A stretch of 64,000 bases of DNA from Fagopyrum homotropicum (GCA_033239125.1 BSWB01000003.1:109078320-109142319); one strand, 5' to 3'; counted from the first letter of the stretch, positions 11,516 through 23,862 are shown. Numbers and translations: made by a program. Notes: generated from the sequence alone by a model not told the origin.

Positions 11516-12526
11516 GAGAAACCAGGAGGCTATAGAAGCTACTAAGAGGAATGCGGACGTTGAGTGCATGGGAGCGACTAGCAAGTGATTGTACGCCACA
11601 CCCTCCTCCGGTTATGGTGGATGAAAGTTCCGAACTATGGACCGTGGATGCAGGTGACAAGACGAAGTAGAGCTCAGAAAGGAAAGACCAATCAAGGGCT
11701 ACCTCGGGACCGGTTGCGAGTCATGAAAGTAAGGTTAGCAGCCATATCCAAGGAAGGGATATACAAGCAAAAGGTAAGTCAATATCTTCAGCTATCAAAG
11801 GGACAAAGAAGGATTTTGGGATCCAAGTAGTGGGCCAAGCTAATTTCGGTAAGAGAGTGCTACAGAAAGATAACTCCTCAAGTGGGCCCATTCAAGAGTC
11901 TAGCCCACCTACTAGTGATCATGTTCCAGGCATTTGCAAAGGCCCGACTTCTAAAGAAAAGCAACCAGGAAGTGATAAGTGTCAGGGTAATACGTCATCA
12001 TCTCCCACCTTTGTAGCTACTGCAAGTAATGAACAAGTAAGCAGTAGGCATGAGAGCAAGTAGAGAACACGTAACCAAGTTAAAAACGACGCCAGAAGAG
12101 ATGCTTGGAGGGCTAAGAAGGTTGAGGAAACGGGGCTCGAAACAAGTTCGCTCAAGAGACAACGCCATAATATCTCATCTTCATTTGAGATACTATGTAG
12201 TGAAGTTGGGTCTATTGCAGGAAGTACAGTCTCGGTTGAGTGCTTGAACTAGGGTCACCAACAGGATTCCATTCCTATGGAGCATGCCATTTTGGGTAAG
12301 ATCCCTTGTACTTCTTCATTTAATTATGAGGCTGATGCCATCAAGGATCTCGCTAGTCCGGTGACACTGGGAGTTGATAGTCTTATTGGTTCCGCAAGCG
12401 GTATCTTGACTACGACGGACGTAGAGATGATGGAAAGTTGTGGTAATAAGGAGGTTGCGGCTGTAGGAGTGATGGGTAAGTAGTTTCCCTGATCGCCTGT
12501 TCCTCCCCTCTCTTTTTATTTTTATT

Positions 12527-15500
12527 ATGAATTGTCTTTTGTGGAACGTTTTCGGAGCCGGCAAGAGCGAATTCCATCGAGATATTTAATACTTATGCAG
12601 ATTTCATAACATAGACATTCTTGCCATCTTTTAGCGAAGGATTTATAGAGCTAGGGCACAAAACATTTGTGACCTTTTGAGTTATTCTGGGTGCTTCCGT
12701 GTTGAAGCCGAGGGTTTTAAAAGGAGGCGTGTGGTTACTTTGGAAAAGTGAGAAGATTCATCTCAGTATTGTGGGTAGTAGTAAGTGGTTCGTACATGAT
12801 AAAGTATCTAAAGATGTTAATGTGTACAAGCTAATAATGGTTATGCCCCCCCCCCCGAATGCAAGTAGGCATATGGAGTATTGGAATGCCCTAGATAGTG
12901 AGCTTGCTACTGTCTTTGATCCCCTCATCATTGGAGGTGACTTTAACTATATTCGCTTTATTTATGAGCGGCAAGGTTGTTCGGGGAAGTTACTTGCGGA
13001 CTTTGATGTTTTAACGATCTTGTTCTAACCCATGGTTTGATTGATCTTGGGTACACTGGTGTGGACTTTACTTGGGATGATCGTAAGTCAACCAAAAGGA
13101 ATGTGCTTAAGAGACTAGGTAGAGTTTCCATGAACCAGGAAGGACATATGAATTAGCCAAACGCACATGTCAGACACCTTGCCCGGTTCTCTTCAAATTA
13201 CTCCCCTCTCCTTTTGTCCGTGGATCCCGCAACAACAAAATGCAGAAAGGAGAGAAGACCCTTTAGATTTGAGGCATCATGGATGACCCATTGTGACTTC
13301 TAACCCATGGTGGAGATGTTATGGTTCAATAATCCGGAGGTTAGGAAGGCCCTTCCCATTCTTAAAAATTCTCTTATTAACTAGAATAGGTATATGTTTG
13401 GTAATGTCTTTCGCAGGAAACACGAAGTGGTGACCAAACTAGCTAAGGTTAAAGCTAGGATTTGTCGTGGTAGTACCCCTAGACTGGTTAAGGAGGAGAG
13501 TTCTTTGAAGGCAAAGATTGAGATTGCTTTGGAATAGGAGGAGACTATCTGGTTTTTGAAATCCTGTGATTTATGGCTCGAACAAGGTGATAGGAACACC
13601 ACCTTCTTTCACATGTCTAATATCATTCATAGGGCTCATAATAGAGTGATGGGTATTCAGTTGGATAATGAAGAGTGGGTGGAAGATCATACTAGACTTT
13701 ATAAACATGTTGTTGATTACTTCAGAGAACTCTATAGCCTTGGTGATGCGTAGTTTCTTCCGTCTAGTAAGATGTCTACGTTGGATTTTCCTCCAGTAGA
13801 GGCTTCAGAGTGGGCTAATATCCAAAAACCGATTAGTATAGAGGAAGTGTGGATTGCTACGAAGAGCATGGGGGCCTACAAAGCACATGCAGTCGATGGC
13901 TTTAAGCCGGTGTTCTATCAGAAGTGTTGGAGCGTAATAGGTCAGTTGATGAAAGAAGAACTTACCCGCTTCTTTGGTAGTCAGAAGTTGTACTCGGGCG
14001 ATAATGATAACCTTATATCCCTCATTGCTAAGGTTGGTAAGCCGGAATCCATTAGCCATTTCAGACCTATAGCGTTGTGTAATGTCAGCTACAAAATTAT
14101 ATCGAAGGTGCTGGTGAAACGCATACAAACTATCAATAGTAAGCTTGTTGGCCCCACTCAAGGGAGCTTCACTCCGTGTTGCCTGATTCAAGATAATATT
14201 GTTCTCATGCAGGAAATTGTTCATTCCATGAGGAAAAAGAAAACGGACAAACAATGGATGCTCCTGAAGTTAGATCTTGAGAAGGTGTATGACAGAATCA
14301 GATAGGACTTCATTGATGACACAATCACGAAAGCCGGTTTTCCACCTGTGTGGGGGAAGATGATTCAGGAGTGTGTGAGCACTGCCAAGATGCAAGTCAT
14401 CTGGAATGGTGAAGTGACGGGACAATTTACCCCGGCTAGGGGAATAAGACAGTATGACCCAATCTCGCTTTACCTTTTTGTTCTTTGTATTGAAAGACTA
14501 AGTCATTTAATCCTTGAGTTTGTTAATAATGGTGAGTGGAAGCCTATCACCCTATCTATGGGAGGGTCACCTCTTTCTCACCTCTTCTTTGCGGATGACA
14601 TCACTCTGTTTGCGGAAGCTCCGGTCTCCCAAATCCAAGTCATCATGAGATGCATTGATATTTTTTGTAAATCTAAGGGTCAGAAGGTCAGTATCCAGAA
14701 GTCTAATATCTTTGTCTCTCCTAATATCTCGAGAGAGCTTTGTAGTAGCATAGAGAGGTTGAGCGGAGTTGTGGTCACTAAGAATCTTGGAAATTATCTT
14801 GGAGTCCCTATACTCCAAGGTAGAGTTTTGAAAAGACACCATCTTAACTCTTTTGGGAAAGATTAATCTTAAACTCAATGGATGGAGAAGCAAGACGTTG
14901 AGTTTTGCAGGCCGTATTATCCTAACCAAAGTTGTCCTCACCTCCATTCTCATATATAACATGGATACCCTATCCTTTATAATAAGTGCGTGCAATGAGA
15001 TTAATAAATTATGTCGTAACTTTATTTGGCGGAAATCGGATGGCCACAAGAGGATGCACACCGTCAAATAGGGCGAGCTTTGTTTACCGAAAGATAAATG
15101 TGGATTAGGCATCCGGAGTATGCATGAAACCAACGTAGCCCTCCTTGGTAAGCTGGCGTGGAGGTTCCTGAAGGAGAAAGATGGCTTATGGATTCAAGTT
15201 CTTGAATTCGGCATGGCATTTCTGAGGGTGTGTCTCAAGGCGTAGCTAAAGGAGCCAAGTGGATGTCGGTGATGGCTGCTCCATTTTCCTTTGGAAGGAT
15301 AAGCGGCTAGGTGATGCCCCCCTGGAGAGTCAAGTTCTCGTCACAATGGACCCAAGAGATTTATCGAGATATGTAAGGAGTTACTGGGTTGAAGATCATT
15401 GTTGGGACTGGCAGCAACTTGAACGGTGTCTCGCGACGTCAACGCTGTTAAGACTTGTTGTTGTCAATCCAGCATCTCTTGAGGTCTGTGACTTCGATAG

Positions 15501-16631
15501 TGGTGAGCACCATGCCTGTAAAGATGAGGTTGGGTGTGAGTCTTACCCATGATGGGTACTACTCCACTAATTCTGCCTACAAGCTCATCTCCGGTGCAGA
15601 TGATCTCCAACTAAGCGAAGGTTCTATCTTCAAGACTATGTGGAAGCTGAGAGTGCAAGAGAGAGAGTTAAGGTGTATATTTGGAAGCTTTTGAAGGGAA
15701 GATTTTTGTGCAATGAGGAGAGGTTGAGACGTGACATTAGCTGATTTAATGAATGCGGTAGCTGCAGACAATATCTAGAGACCTTCCTTCACCTATTCAG
15801 GGACTGCTCGAAAGTAAGCTCCATGTGGAGGTCCTTACAGGCTGGCTACTGGATTGATGATTTCTTCATTGCACAATTCTCATCCTGGTTAAGAGGTAAT
15901 GTGCTTTCTAAAGTCTATGTTAACAATGATTATTTGTGGAGTGAGTTGTTTGCAGTCGGTAATTGGTGGACCTGGAAGTGGAGAAATGAGGCCACCTCTA
16001 CCAACATCATCTATGGAGGTAATATAAGTCGGATGTTAAAGAGACTACCAAGGAGTACATCCAAGTTTGGACTAGGCGGCATGAGATTCATGGCAGACCT
16101 ACTAGGAGCAAGATCAATGTAAATTGGGACCCACCGCTGGAGGGCTACATGAAAGTGAATATGGATGTCTCGAACAAGGCTGATGGCTTAGCTAGCGCGG
16201 CAGGTGTTATTAGGAATACATTATGTGATTGGGTGAGAGATTTTGGTGTAAACCTTGGGATATGTTCCGTTCCCATAGCTGAGTTATGGGGGCTGGTTCA
16301 TGGCATGAGGTTTGCTTGGGAGTTAGGTTTCCGTTCGGTAATCGTTGAATCGGATTCCCAACTAGCTATCAATCCGATCAAGAATACCATAGTCTCTCAT
16401 CACCCTCTTGCTAGTCTGGTACATCTATGCCAAGACTATATGAAAAGAGACTGGAATATCCAGTTTTGTCATGCCTACCGTGAGGCGAATAGAGTTGCGA
16501 ATTTTATTGCTAGTTTTTCTTTGAACCTTCCTATTGGACTGAATGTATTGTTTGACCCGCTGGAGGGTGTAACTGACCTGTTACTCGATGATGTAAGGGG
16601 TCGGGTTATCCCCCGCTTGAGGACTACTTAG
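12527..16631 (+). pseudogene. LINE ORF2: endonuclease, reverse transcriptase, RNase H
   Basis: It begins MNCLLWNVFGAGK (endonuclease start) and is broken by an early stop. The endonuclease motif GGDFNYIRF lies near 12937. Reverse transcriptase blocks are visible at 14050-14620: FRPIALCNVSYKIISKVL, GPTQGSF, LLKLDLEKVYDRI, then a stop, and FFADDITLFAE, where FADD is the catalytic box. A zf-RVT-like part lies around 15450-15830. The RNase H ORF at 16149-16631 is uninterrupted (VNMDVSN, ELWGLVHGM, VESDSQLAI, REANRVANF). That domain is typical of plant L1 elements. Confidence 0.85.
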
Positions 16632-16800
16632 CCTTCTTTCCTTTTAATAAAAGCGCGCCCAGATGCGCCAGAGACCACTGACTCTCCTACACCCCAAAAA
16701 AAAAGAATAGAGAACCAAACTTATATGACTAATACTTTATTTCATTTTTAATATGATATTATGGAATATTTTTGTGTGATTGGTACCGATTTTTTATCTA

Positions 16801-17667
16801 AATTTGAGCTTCATGGAGATTTTTTAATTGAGATAAGTCAGTGGGTTGGACTCGGTTTGTGGGGTACTCCATGATTATATTGTTGATCATAAACAAATAT
16901 TGGTTGGATAGATGGGGGTTCCGTATCTTACATTTGACATGTCATAGACACGGAGCACCTAGAAAGGTGAAAGATGCTGATCCCGATCACATGTCAAGTA
17001 CTTGCCGAAAAAAGAACTCGAAGATGTGTATGTGCAAGTTTGAACTTGAGGTGACACAAGTTGAAAAATAAAAATGGACATTGAGAGTTATATGTGGAGT
17101 CCAAAACCACTTTTTGGAAGCAAGTTCAGTGGACTCCAGTTACATTTTCCCATGTTGACATGGATGATGATGATGATTCCATGAACCCGAGCCTAGTGTT
17201 GTTGAACATGTTTAGTGAAAGAATGGACGCAAACACACTTACCCCCAATGAGATAGATAAGATGGCATCTTGCTTCGAGGATATCGAGAACCCGAGGAGA
17301 ACCATAATGAAGGAGACGTCATAAAAGGCACATGCATAAGGAAGGCTGCCGACCATGAGATCGGTGATCCGTACGATAGCGCTTGTATCAAATGACACAC
17401 ACTTTGTAGCGGTTAGTCAAACTTGTACATTATCTCATTTTAACATAATTAATAATCTACAATATCCCTTTGCACATTTTTCTACAGCTTTGGCTCAAGG
17501 AGAATACCCCATTACCCGAGGTGGATCATATGTGGACTTACCATCACAATCCGAGCGTTGATGGATGGGATGTGTCGTACATTGAAAGGATATTTCGTTA
17601 CATAGAGCTTCGTCATATTGAGTGTCCTCCAGTACCCGAGCCAAGGACAAACGTTCTAGTTGAGTAG
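16801..17667 (+). pseudogene. Decayed MULE-like remnant (FAR1-type and OTU-type pieces)
   Basis: CRKKNSKMCMCKFELEVTQVEK (written here as CRKKNSKMCMCK plus FELEVTQVEK), a stop, then KWTLRVICGVQNH resembles the Cys-rich FAR1-type DNA-binding region of MULE transposases. Near 17355-17640, NDTHFVAVSQ and, in the next frame, KENTPLPEVDHMWTYHH and GWDVSYIERIFRYIEL resemble the C-terminal catalytic His region of the OTU-like proteins some plant MULEs carry. The transposase core between them is missing. Assignment is by motif only. Confidence 0.38.
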
Positions 17668-18059
17668 TTAGATTCACCACATTTGAAATCGTGATGTAAT
17701 TAGTGTTTTGCTCTATAACATTAAAATTTTAAATATTTTACATAGTATCTATAAATTGAACTCAATATCCATACAAACTAAATTATCCATAAAATAGAAA
17801 TCAATATACATATAAGCAAAATATCCTAAAATAAAACTCAATATCCATACAAAAGAAAGTATCCACAACCAACCCCATATCCATACAAAATATCCAAATA
17901 ATGCAATATGTTCGATGTTGTGATACCCGGACTTGAGAAGGAGCAATTGATGTCTAGTGTCCAACTGCCTCCTCAAGCATGAAGACTAGATCATTGGTAG
18001 TATACGGTGAACCATGAGCTAGAATATCACGTACACGACCGATCATGATACGAAGACAC
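17668..18059. other. AT-rich spacer, no gene seen
   Basis: AT-rich DNA with a loosely repeated phrase ATATCCATACAAA (about 17766, 17846, 17878). No protein or RNA gene is recognised. Confidence 0.6.
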
Positions 18060-18990
18060 TATAATGCCTATAATGACCGTTACGGCCATCTAACGGTCAT
18101 GTTGTAACAGTCGTTGCCGTCATGTTATAACGGTCGTTAACCAGTGCTAATGACCGTTACAGGTATTTAAAAAGAAATAGGTATTAACGACTGTAATGTT
18201 CAATACAGTCGTGTTGTAACGGTCGTTAGCTAGTGCTAAAGACCGTTGTAGGCAACAATTTTTTGCCCGTTATAGTTAGGGCTGATCATAGGTCCAAAAC
18301 CGAACCGAACCGCTAAAAACCGAACCGAACCGAACTGAAAACCGATTTTTCAAAAACCTTGGACCGAAAACCGAACCTATAAAAGTAGGTTCGGTTTCGG
18401 TTTGGACCGAAAACCGAAAACTTGAAATATACGAACCTAAAACCGAACCGATTATGTCGGTTTCGGTTCGGTTTCGGTTTTGGACCTAAATGAACCTAAA
18501 ATTAAAAATAAAAAATCTTGATAATATAACAATAAAATAAAATTTTCAATTCTATAATAATTTTAGTATAAAGAGTTGAAACCTAGATAAATAACAATCT
18601 CATTTAAGCACCAAGTACTAATTAAAATTGCCACAAAAAAAAAAAACAATTCTATAATAATTTTTTATTAAATGAAATTCGGTTTTCGGTTTTTTATCGT
18701 TTTTTATCGGTTTTTTCGGTTTTGGACCGAAACCGAACCGAAACCGAAATTATAAAAAACAAGACAGAACCTAAATTGTCGGTTTAGGTTCGGTCCGGAC
18801 CGAAATTCCTCGGTTCGGTTCGGTTCAGGTGAACCGAACCGATCTTGCTCAGCCCTAGTTACAGTCTTGTAAAGGTCGTTACGCTCATTTGTCATGCTTG
18901 TTACATCATATTCGTTACACTGTTTCGAATGTCCTAATGGTTGTTAGCTATTTCTAACGACCATTAGGACGTTCGAAACAAGTAACCAAC
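18060..18990. repeat. TAACGGTCGTTA-type inverted-repeat cluster, split by a MITE
   Basis: Repeated AATGACCGTTA and TAACGGTCGTTA words in both orientations occupy 18060-18276 and resume at 18858-18990. The cluster ends with a hairpin whose arms are GTCCTAATGGTTGTTAG and CTAACGACCATTAGGAC. This resembles the subterminal repeats of CACTA-type transposons, but no terminal CACTA could be assigned. The hAT MITE at 18277-18857 is inserted in it. Confidence 0.55.
18277..18857. mobile_element. Non-autonomous hAT-type MITE, 581 bp
   Basis: Ends TAGGGCTGATCA and, reverse-complemented at the right, TAGGGCTGAGCA. It is flanked by an 8-bp target duplication, GTTATAGT at 18269-18276 and GTTACAGT at 18858-18865 (one difference). 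The interior is AT-rich with subterminal runs of CCGAACCGAACC and its complement CGGTTCGGTTTCGG. No transposase is encoded. Confidence 0.85.
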
Positions 18991-19326
18991 ATCTGGAGTG
19001 GTGTTTAGAATGACAACTAAAAATTTTTAACTTGTCAAATTAATAATAAGGTTGGACGGATGACCTATGAAACAAAGTTCAAAACATTAGAGCGGTGTTT
19101 TTGTTTAGGAAAATGAACGTGTTTATAAAACTTGATAAAATAAAAATGTGTTGAAAATATTGTAATTATTTGATATCTTGTTCAGTCATATAAAAGGTAA
19201 GTGTATATATTTTATCTAAAATCAATTATAGAGATACATTAACAACAATTAATTTGTAACGTTCATTTTGTAAAATCATGTGACTATGAGAGGTTCCTAC
19301 TCTCTACCATAAGAAATGCTCCTACT

Positions 19327-19360
<34 letters not shown>

Positions 19361-19917
19361 TTAGGTTGAGAATCACTTTTATAGTAGGGAGTAGGATCTT
19401 TTAGTATCCACAGGATTAAATAATGAACGGTCAATATTTAGAACCATTATAAGCGTTCACGGGTGAGAATTATTGGATAAAATTGGAGAGATTTGCTATC
19501 ACTAAAGATACTTTTAATTTAGGATATACAATAAATCCATTTAAGGTTGAATTATTTACTATAGGAAGACATGGATGAAGCAACAAAAAATGTTATTGAA
19601 GATGTGGAAGAGATGTTTCAAACTAAATAACGTCTCTTATGAGGTGAAGCTCATCCTAATTGTGGTCTAATTATTGAAATGATCAGGGAGATTGTAAACA
19701 AAACAAATGATCCGATTTTATTGGCAATTGATGAAGAAGATTATGATTATGATGATTACGATGAGGATTGTGTACATTTGGGCAACATTGAGGTTGTTTT
19801 GGATCTTAATTGTGCTGATATGTTTCCTCCATTACCATATCGTTCCCCCTACACTCCATCTATCTTCGAGAAGAGGATGACTCAATGTCAAGAAGGGGAG
19901 GATGATACGATCTGTAA
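18991..19917. other. Unassigned stretch with a TA microsatellite and an acidic ORF fragment
   Basis: A pure (AT)n run at 19331-19358 is followed by GGTTAGGTTGAGAATCAC. A reading frame at 19679-19917 encodes an acidic fragment (EEDYDYDDYDEDCVHLG) that I do not recognise. It is cut by the LTR starting at 19918. No other feature is seen. Confidence 0.45.
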
Positions 19918-19942
19918 TGTAAGACCCCAACCTTTCGCCTTC

Positions 19943-20018
19943 ACCGCCCCCGTGGTGAAGTGTGCCTCCCCTGCGGTTAGCCACACCCACAGCAGGGTCA
20001 GCCGCCCCTGCGGCTGAC
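19943..20018. repeat. CCGC-N4-GCGG motif array, start of the chromovirus-like LTR
   Basis: CACCGCCCCCGTGGTG, CCCCTGCGG and CAGCCGCCCCTGCGGCTG follow closely. The last is a perfect hairpin with a CCCT loop. It lies within the first 100 bp of the LTR. Confidence 0.75.
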
Positions 20019-20526
20019 CACAGATCGCACCCGATCTTTCTTTCGTTCGTTTTATCTTCTTTCTATAGATAGAAGATCCGATCTTCTATCTTATGGGCCG
20101 GCTTCCTTATCTTCTCCTAACCCTAGACGTCCTTTCCATCTATCTTTCCTGCCTCTTCTATATATTCCTGTCTTTTCTCCTTTTTCGCGTTTCTTGCTTA
20201 CGTCTTCTTCAACCCCATAGCGCTACAACCTTGCTTCCCGTGACCTTGTTGAACGTGTAAGTTTTTCCTCCCTTGTTCTTCATCAAGTTCATGTTGTGGC
20301 TGTATGCTCATCCTTTTGTTTCATTTTCTCCTTTCGTTCTTCCTTTTCTTCTTCTCCAAGAATCAAGTTTGAACCTTGATTCTTGTTTGCATCCCCGTTG
20401 TTGATGTGTTGTTGTTTTCAAGCTCTTTTAGTTGAGTCTTGACGTGGTTGGATCAAAGGTTCGAGCTTTGGATCCCTTGTTGAGAAGTTTTTGTCGAGAG
20501 AACCGACAGTGGTTGCTGTCACGATT

Positions 20527-20603
20527 TCCGCCCCCGCGCCTCTGCAGTGCCGCCCCTGCGGATTCCATCGCTGCTTTCCTTGTACCCTTGTCAAGCCGCC
20601 CTT
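20527..20603. repeat. Second CCGC-type motif array in the same LTR
   Basis: CCGCCCCCGCG, CCGCCCCTGCGG and CCGCCCTTGTGG, the same word class as in the LTR start and in element G. Confidence 0.7.
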
Positions 20604-20619
20604 GTGGTTCCTTCTGCAG

Positions 20620-20840
20620 TAACTCCCGCTCTTGTGAGTTGCTTCCTTCCTTGCTTGCCTTGTTCCTTTCCTTCATTCTTATGGATGTTCCTTACCCCTG
20701 AGTATGTTGTAAGATTAAGGTTGATCCCTTAACTCCCGCTCTTGTGAGTTGCTTCCTTCCTTGCTTTCCTTGTTCCTTTCCTTCATTCTTATGGATGTTC
20801 CTTACCCCCTGAGTATGTTGTAAGATTAAGGTTGATCCCT
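20620..20840. repeat. Tandem duplication of about 110 bp within the LTR
   Basis: Copy 1 is 20620-20729 and copy 2 is 20730-20840. They are nearly identical, with a G/T difference and one extra C in the second. Confidence 0.9.
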
Positions 20841-21935
20841 TAGCTTGAGGAGATCTCATAGAGGTCATTGAGATTAGAAGTTATAGACTTCTAGCAACCG
20901 TTTCGTTCCTGATTCGTGATGCTTGTATGAACAGGCTTTCTTTGCTCCTTTCCTAAAGGAAACTGACTTGTTCTTTGAGTTGTTGTTGAGCTTTGAGATT
21001 ACCTTCGAGTGAGGTAAGTCCCTTGGACTTACTTAGCTTCATTTTGTATATTAGTTTGAGTGTTTTGGCTTATTTGTGTTGTTTATCATGTTATTACGGA
21101 TAACCGGAATATGATTCACATTTATAACCTTAATTTGCCCAAGTGTATGATAACCGGGCGGTGACCACTTGTCTAGTTCTACAAGAGACTAGAATGTGTT
21201 CTTGAAACCCAGGCCCGTAGGTAACGGATAGTACTGATCTATTCCTATTGGTAGACGGAAGCGGAGGCGAGTTTCGGGAGATTCTCGTGTGACAAAAAAG
21301 AAGTTGAATTATTAATGGATAACTTAATGAAAGATAATAACCGGTTGAGTGCGAGCATGCTATATGTTTTCTTTACGCTATGTGTGTTTGTGCCTTTACG
21401 TTCTTTATGATATCTAGAATGTTAGCTAACGGTTTATACCGATGTTGTAGATGTTCCTCAATTTCAGGATGCTGCTGAGTGATCCGGATGGTGTTGTCAG
21501 CCGGGGTTCCCGTACATTATAGAACGGGATCGGTTTATGTTTATGTTGTTGCTTTCCCTTTTGTTTTAAACTCCGCTACGAGTATTTTACGTTTTCCTTG
21601 GTTTAAACCTTTGGTTTTATATTGAGTTTTAGTTTTCATTCGTCTGTGCCTTGTTGTAAGATCCATTGTGTTGTTGCTACTCTGAGGGTCGGGACCCATT
21701 GTGTTGTTGCTACTCTGAGGATCGGGAACCCGTAAGGGGTCTGACGTTTTCTAAAAAGGGGATTTGTTTTAAACTTGTCGGTCTTGGATAGTTGTACGGG
21801 CGACCACCACTACCTCTGTGGATCTCAACAATGTAGGTTCTTATATGTTGGCCTTGTGTGCTTTTCCTGAATTTCTGCTTTAGTTGTTGCGTGGCCTTAT
21901 ATTTATATATTCTTATATATCTATCCTTATAGAAG

Positions 21936-22107
21936 ATGGCGTGTATTAGAGCTACATCTGCTATGGGGCGAGGAAGGGGTCGACCACTACTTCCACCGGC
22001 CGTCCGTGGACGAGGACGTGCAGGAAGACCTCCACTAGCTAGAGGTTGGGGCCAAGCCCCAGTTGTTGATCCGCCTATCACTAAGGCATTTGCTGAGGAT
22101 GTTGTTG
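21936..22107 (+). pseudogene. Chromovirus-like gag N-terminus, truncated
   Basis: ATG 21936 opens MACIRATSAMGRGRGRPLLP and continues RGRGRAGRPPLARGWGQAP and TKAFAEDVVE. The basic RGRGRP-rich start is typical of gag in Del/Tekay-type chromoviruses. The frame then runs into the reverse strand of element E at about 22108, so gag is cut after about 57 residues. No zinc knuckle remains. Confidence 0.55.
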
Positions 22108-23560
22108 AGGTTAGCACATGTCTTGTGGGAACTAGCATGTTTTCCACAAGGCAAAGAATGACAGTGACAGATAATGCTTTCCACTTCATCTTCTGGAACA
22201 CATCTTTTGAACATGCCATCGGGACCTCTCTTGAAGAGTAGAGGTTCATTCCAATAGAAGTGTCGGACGTCTCTAAAGAATTTCTTCCTTTGAGCATATG
22301 AAAGTCCGGGTGGGAGTTCCTGACAAACAAGGTAATTGACAATATCAGCAAACCATGGGTCATTACCTTTCGAGATTTGTTGAAGACATTCTTCAATCTC
22401 GTGTAGCTGCTCGTCGGGGAATGAATCGTTAATAGGAAGCTCATCTGTCTCGCAAGTGAGGTGTGGGAGACGGCTAAGGTGATCGGCGGCGGAGTTCTCC
22501 GAGCCTTTCTTGTCACGGATCTCTAGATCGAATTCTTGTAGAAGCAAGATCAATCTTAGGAGCCTAGGCTTCGCATCCTTCTTTACAAATAGGTAACGGA
22601 TTGCTGAATGATCCGTGTAGACTATCACTTTTGCACCTACAAGATAAGAACACAAATTTTCAAATGCGTAAACAACAGCAAGGAGCTCCTTCTCCGTGGT
22701 AGCGTAATTCAGTTGAGCTTCGTCTAGCGTCTTGCTAGCGTAGTAGATGGCGTGAGTACGACCATTTTTCTTCTGTCCAAGTACAGCTCCTACGGCTATG
22801 TCACTTGCGTCACACATGACCTCGAAAGGGAGTGTCCAATCGGGTGGTTGGATGATAGGAGCTGAAATCAAAGCTTCCTTGATCCTGCAAAAGGCATCCA
22901 AACATTCTTTTGAAAACTCGAAAGTTATGTCTTTCATCAAAAGGTTAGTTAAATGTTTTGAAATCATAGAAAAATCCTTTATAAACCTCCTATAGAAACC
23001 TGCATGTCCCAAAAAGCTTCAAACTCCTTTCACCGAAGATGAAGGAGGTAGCTTCTCTATAGTTTCAATCTTAGCTCTATCAACTTCAATTCCTCTATTC
23101 GAAATCAAATATCCTAACACAATTTCTTCGGTAACCATAAAATGACACTTCTCCCAGTTCAAGACTAGGTTAGTGTCTTCGCATCTCTTAAGAACAAGGG
23201 AAAGGTTAGAGAGACAGTTATCAAAGGAAGAACCATATACCAAAAAGTCATCCATGAATACTTCCATGATATTCTCTACATATTCTGAAAAGATTGCCAT
23301 CATACACCTTTGGAAGGTGGTTGGAGCATTGCATAAACCGAATGACATTCTTCTGTAGGCAAACGTACCCCATGGGCACGTGAAAGTTGTCTTCTCCTGA
23401 TCGTCCAGATGAATGGGAATCTGAAAGAAACCACTGTATCTATCTAGATAACAAAAGTAAGAGTGTTGGGCTAACCTTTCTAACATTTGGTCAATGAAAG
23501 GGAAGGGGAAGTGGTCCTTCCTTGTGGCAATATTCAGTTTATGGTAATCGATGCACATTC
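22108..23560 (-). pseudogene. Element E pol, 3' portion (RT, RNase H, start of IN)
   Basis: It continues the frame interrupted at 52398. Visible: CIDYHKLNIATRKDHFPFPF, TTFTCPWGTFAYRRMSFGLC, VFMDDFLVYGSSF (catalytic FMDD), then a TGA replacing the Arg codon after LPPSSSVKGV (near 23017), SFLGHAGFYRR, the RNase H block DASDIAVGAVLGQKK and YTDHSAIRYLFVKKD, and the integrase zinc-finger His pair HCHSLPCGKHASSHK. The sequence stops there at the junction with the chromovirus-like gag fragment. Non-functional because of the stop and the loss of the integrase core. Confidence 0.88.
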
Positions 23561-23862
23561 TGTAACACCCCAAATCCTAGAGGTCTCGGAATGCTACGAG
23601 ATGGGACCTCATAATGGGTCCCGGCCCTTAGCCTGGCAACAACTTCATCGGACCTTACAACACGGCACAAATAAAAAGGCAAAACACATAGTTTTATATC
23701 ATGAGCAAAAGTAAACGTACAAGAATCAAGACAATCCAGCCAAGTCTCAAAACCAAAGTAAACAACATAAGTCTTAATAGACGTGAAATAAAATAAACAG
23801 TCCCGTCCTATAATGCACGGAACCCCGGCTGCCCACTACCGCCGGATCACTCGATCCCCTCT
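23561..23862 (-). repeat. F LTR, 3' part
   Basis: The minus strand reads GAGTGATCCGGCGG, CAGCCGGGGTTCC and GCATTATAGGACGGG, ending GGGGTGTTACA. It parallels about 21477-21750 of the plus-strand LTR at 19918-21830. Confidence 0.7.

Larger units (their letters stand above)
10338..16703 (+). mobile_element. L1-type LINE (non-LTR retrotransposon), decayed
   Basis: The order is ORF1 with a CCHC knuckle, then ORF2 with endonuclease, reverse transcriptase and a C-terminal RNase H, and a short 3' A-tract at about 16695-16703. It is flanked by a 16-bp target duplication, AGAATAGAGAGCCAAA at 10322-10337 and AGAATAGAGAACCAAA at 16704-16719 (one difference). The length of about 6.4 kb suggests a nearly full-length insertion. 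Many stops and shifts indicate old age. Confidence 0.9.
19918..21830 (+). repeat. LTR of a chromovirus-like (Tekay/Del-type) element
   Basis: It starts TGTAAGACCCC and ends near GGATCTCAACA. It is homologous to F (23561-23862 read on the minus strand): both have GAGTGATCCGG, CAGCCGGGGTTCC and ACATTATAG in the same order. It contains CCGC-type hairpin arrays and two tandem duplications (20620-20840; a 33-bp unit at 21663-21728). The exact 3' end is uncertain because no canonical primer-binding site is evident. Confidence 0.65.

Noticed and set aside
12849..12858. Run of C in the LINE as a functional G-quadruplex
   Set aside because: A single homopolymer run in decayed coding sequence; more likely slippage.
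19331..19420. Helitron end suggested by (AT)n and GGTTAGGTTGAGAATC
   Set aside because: No 3' hairpin-CTRR end or Rep/helicase sequence was found.
19679..19917. Acidic ORF as a host gene
   Set aside because: Short, truncated by an LTR, preceded by stops and matching no family I recognise.
21936..22241. Single 101-codon ORF running from chromovirus gag into the E region
   Set aside because: After about 22107 the frame is antisense to E integrase, so the second half is a chance extension.
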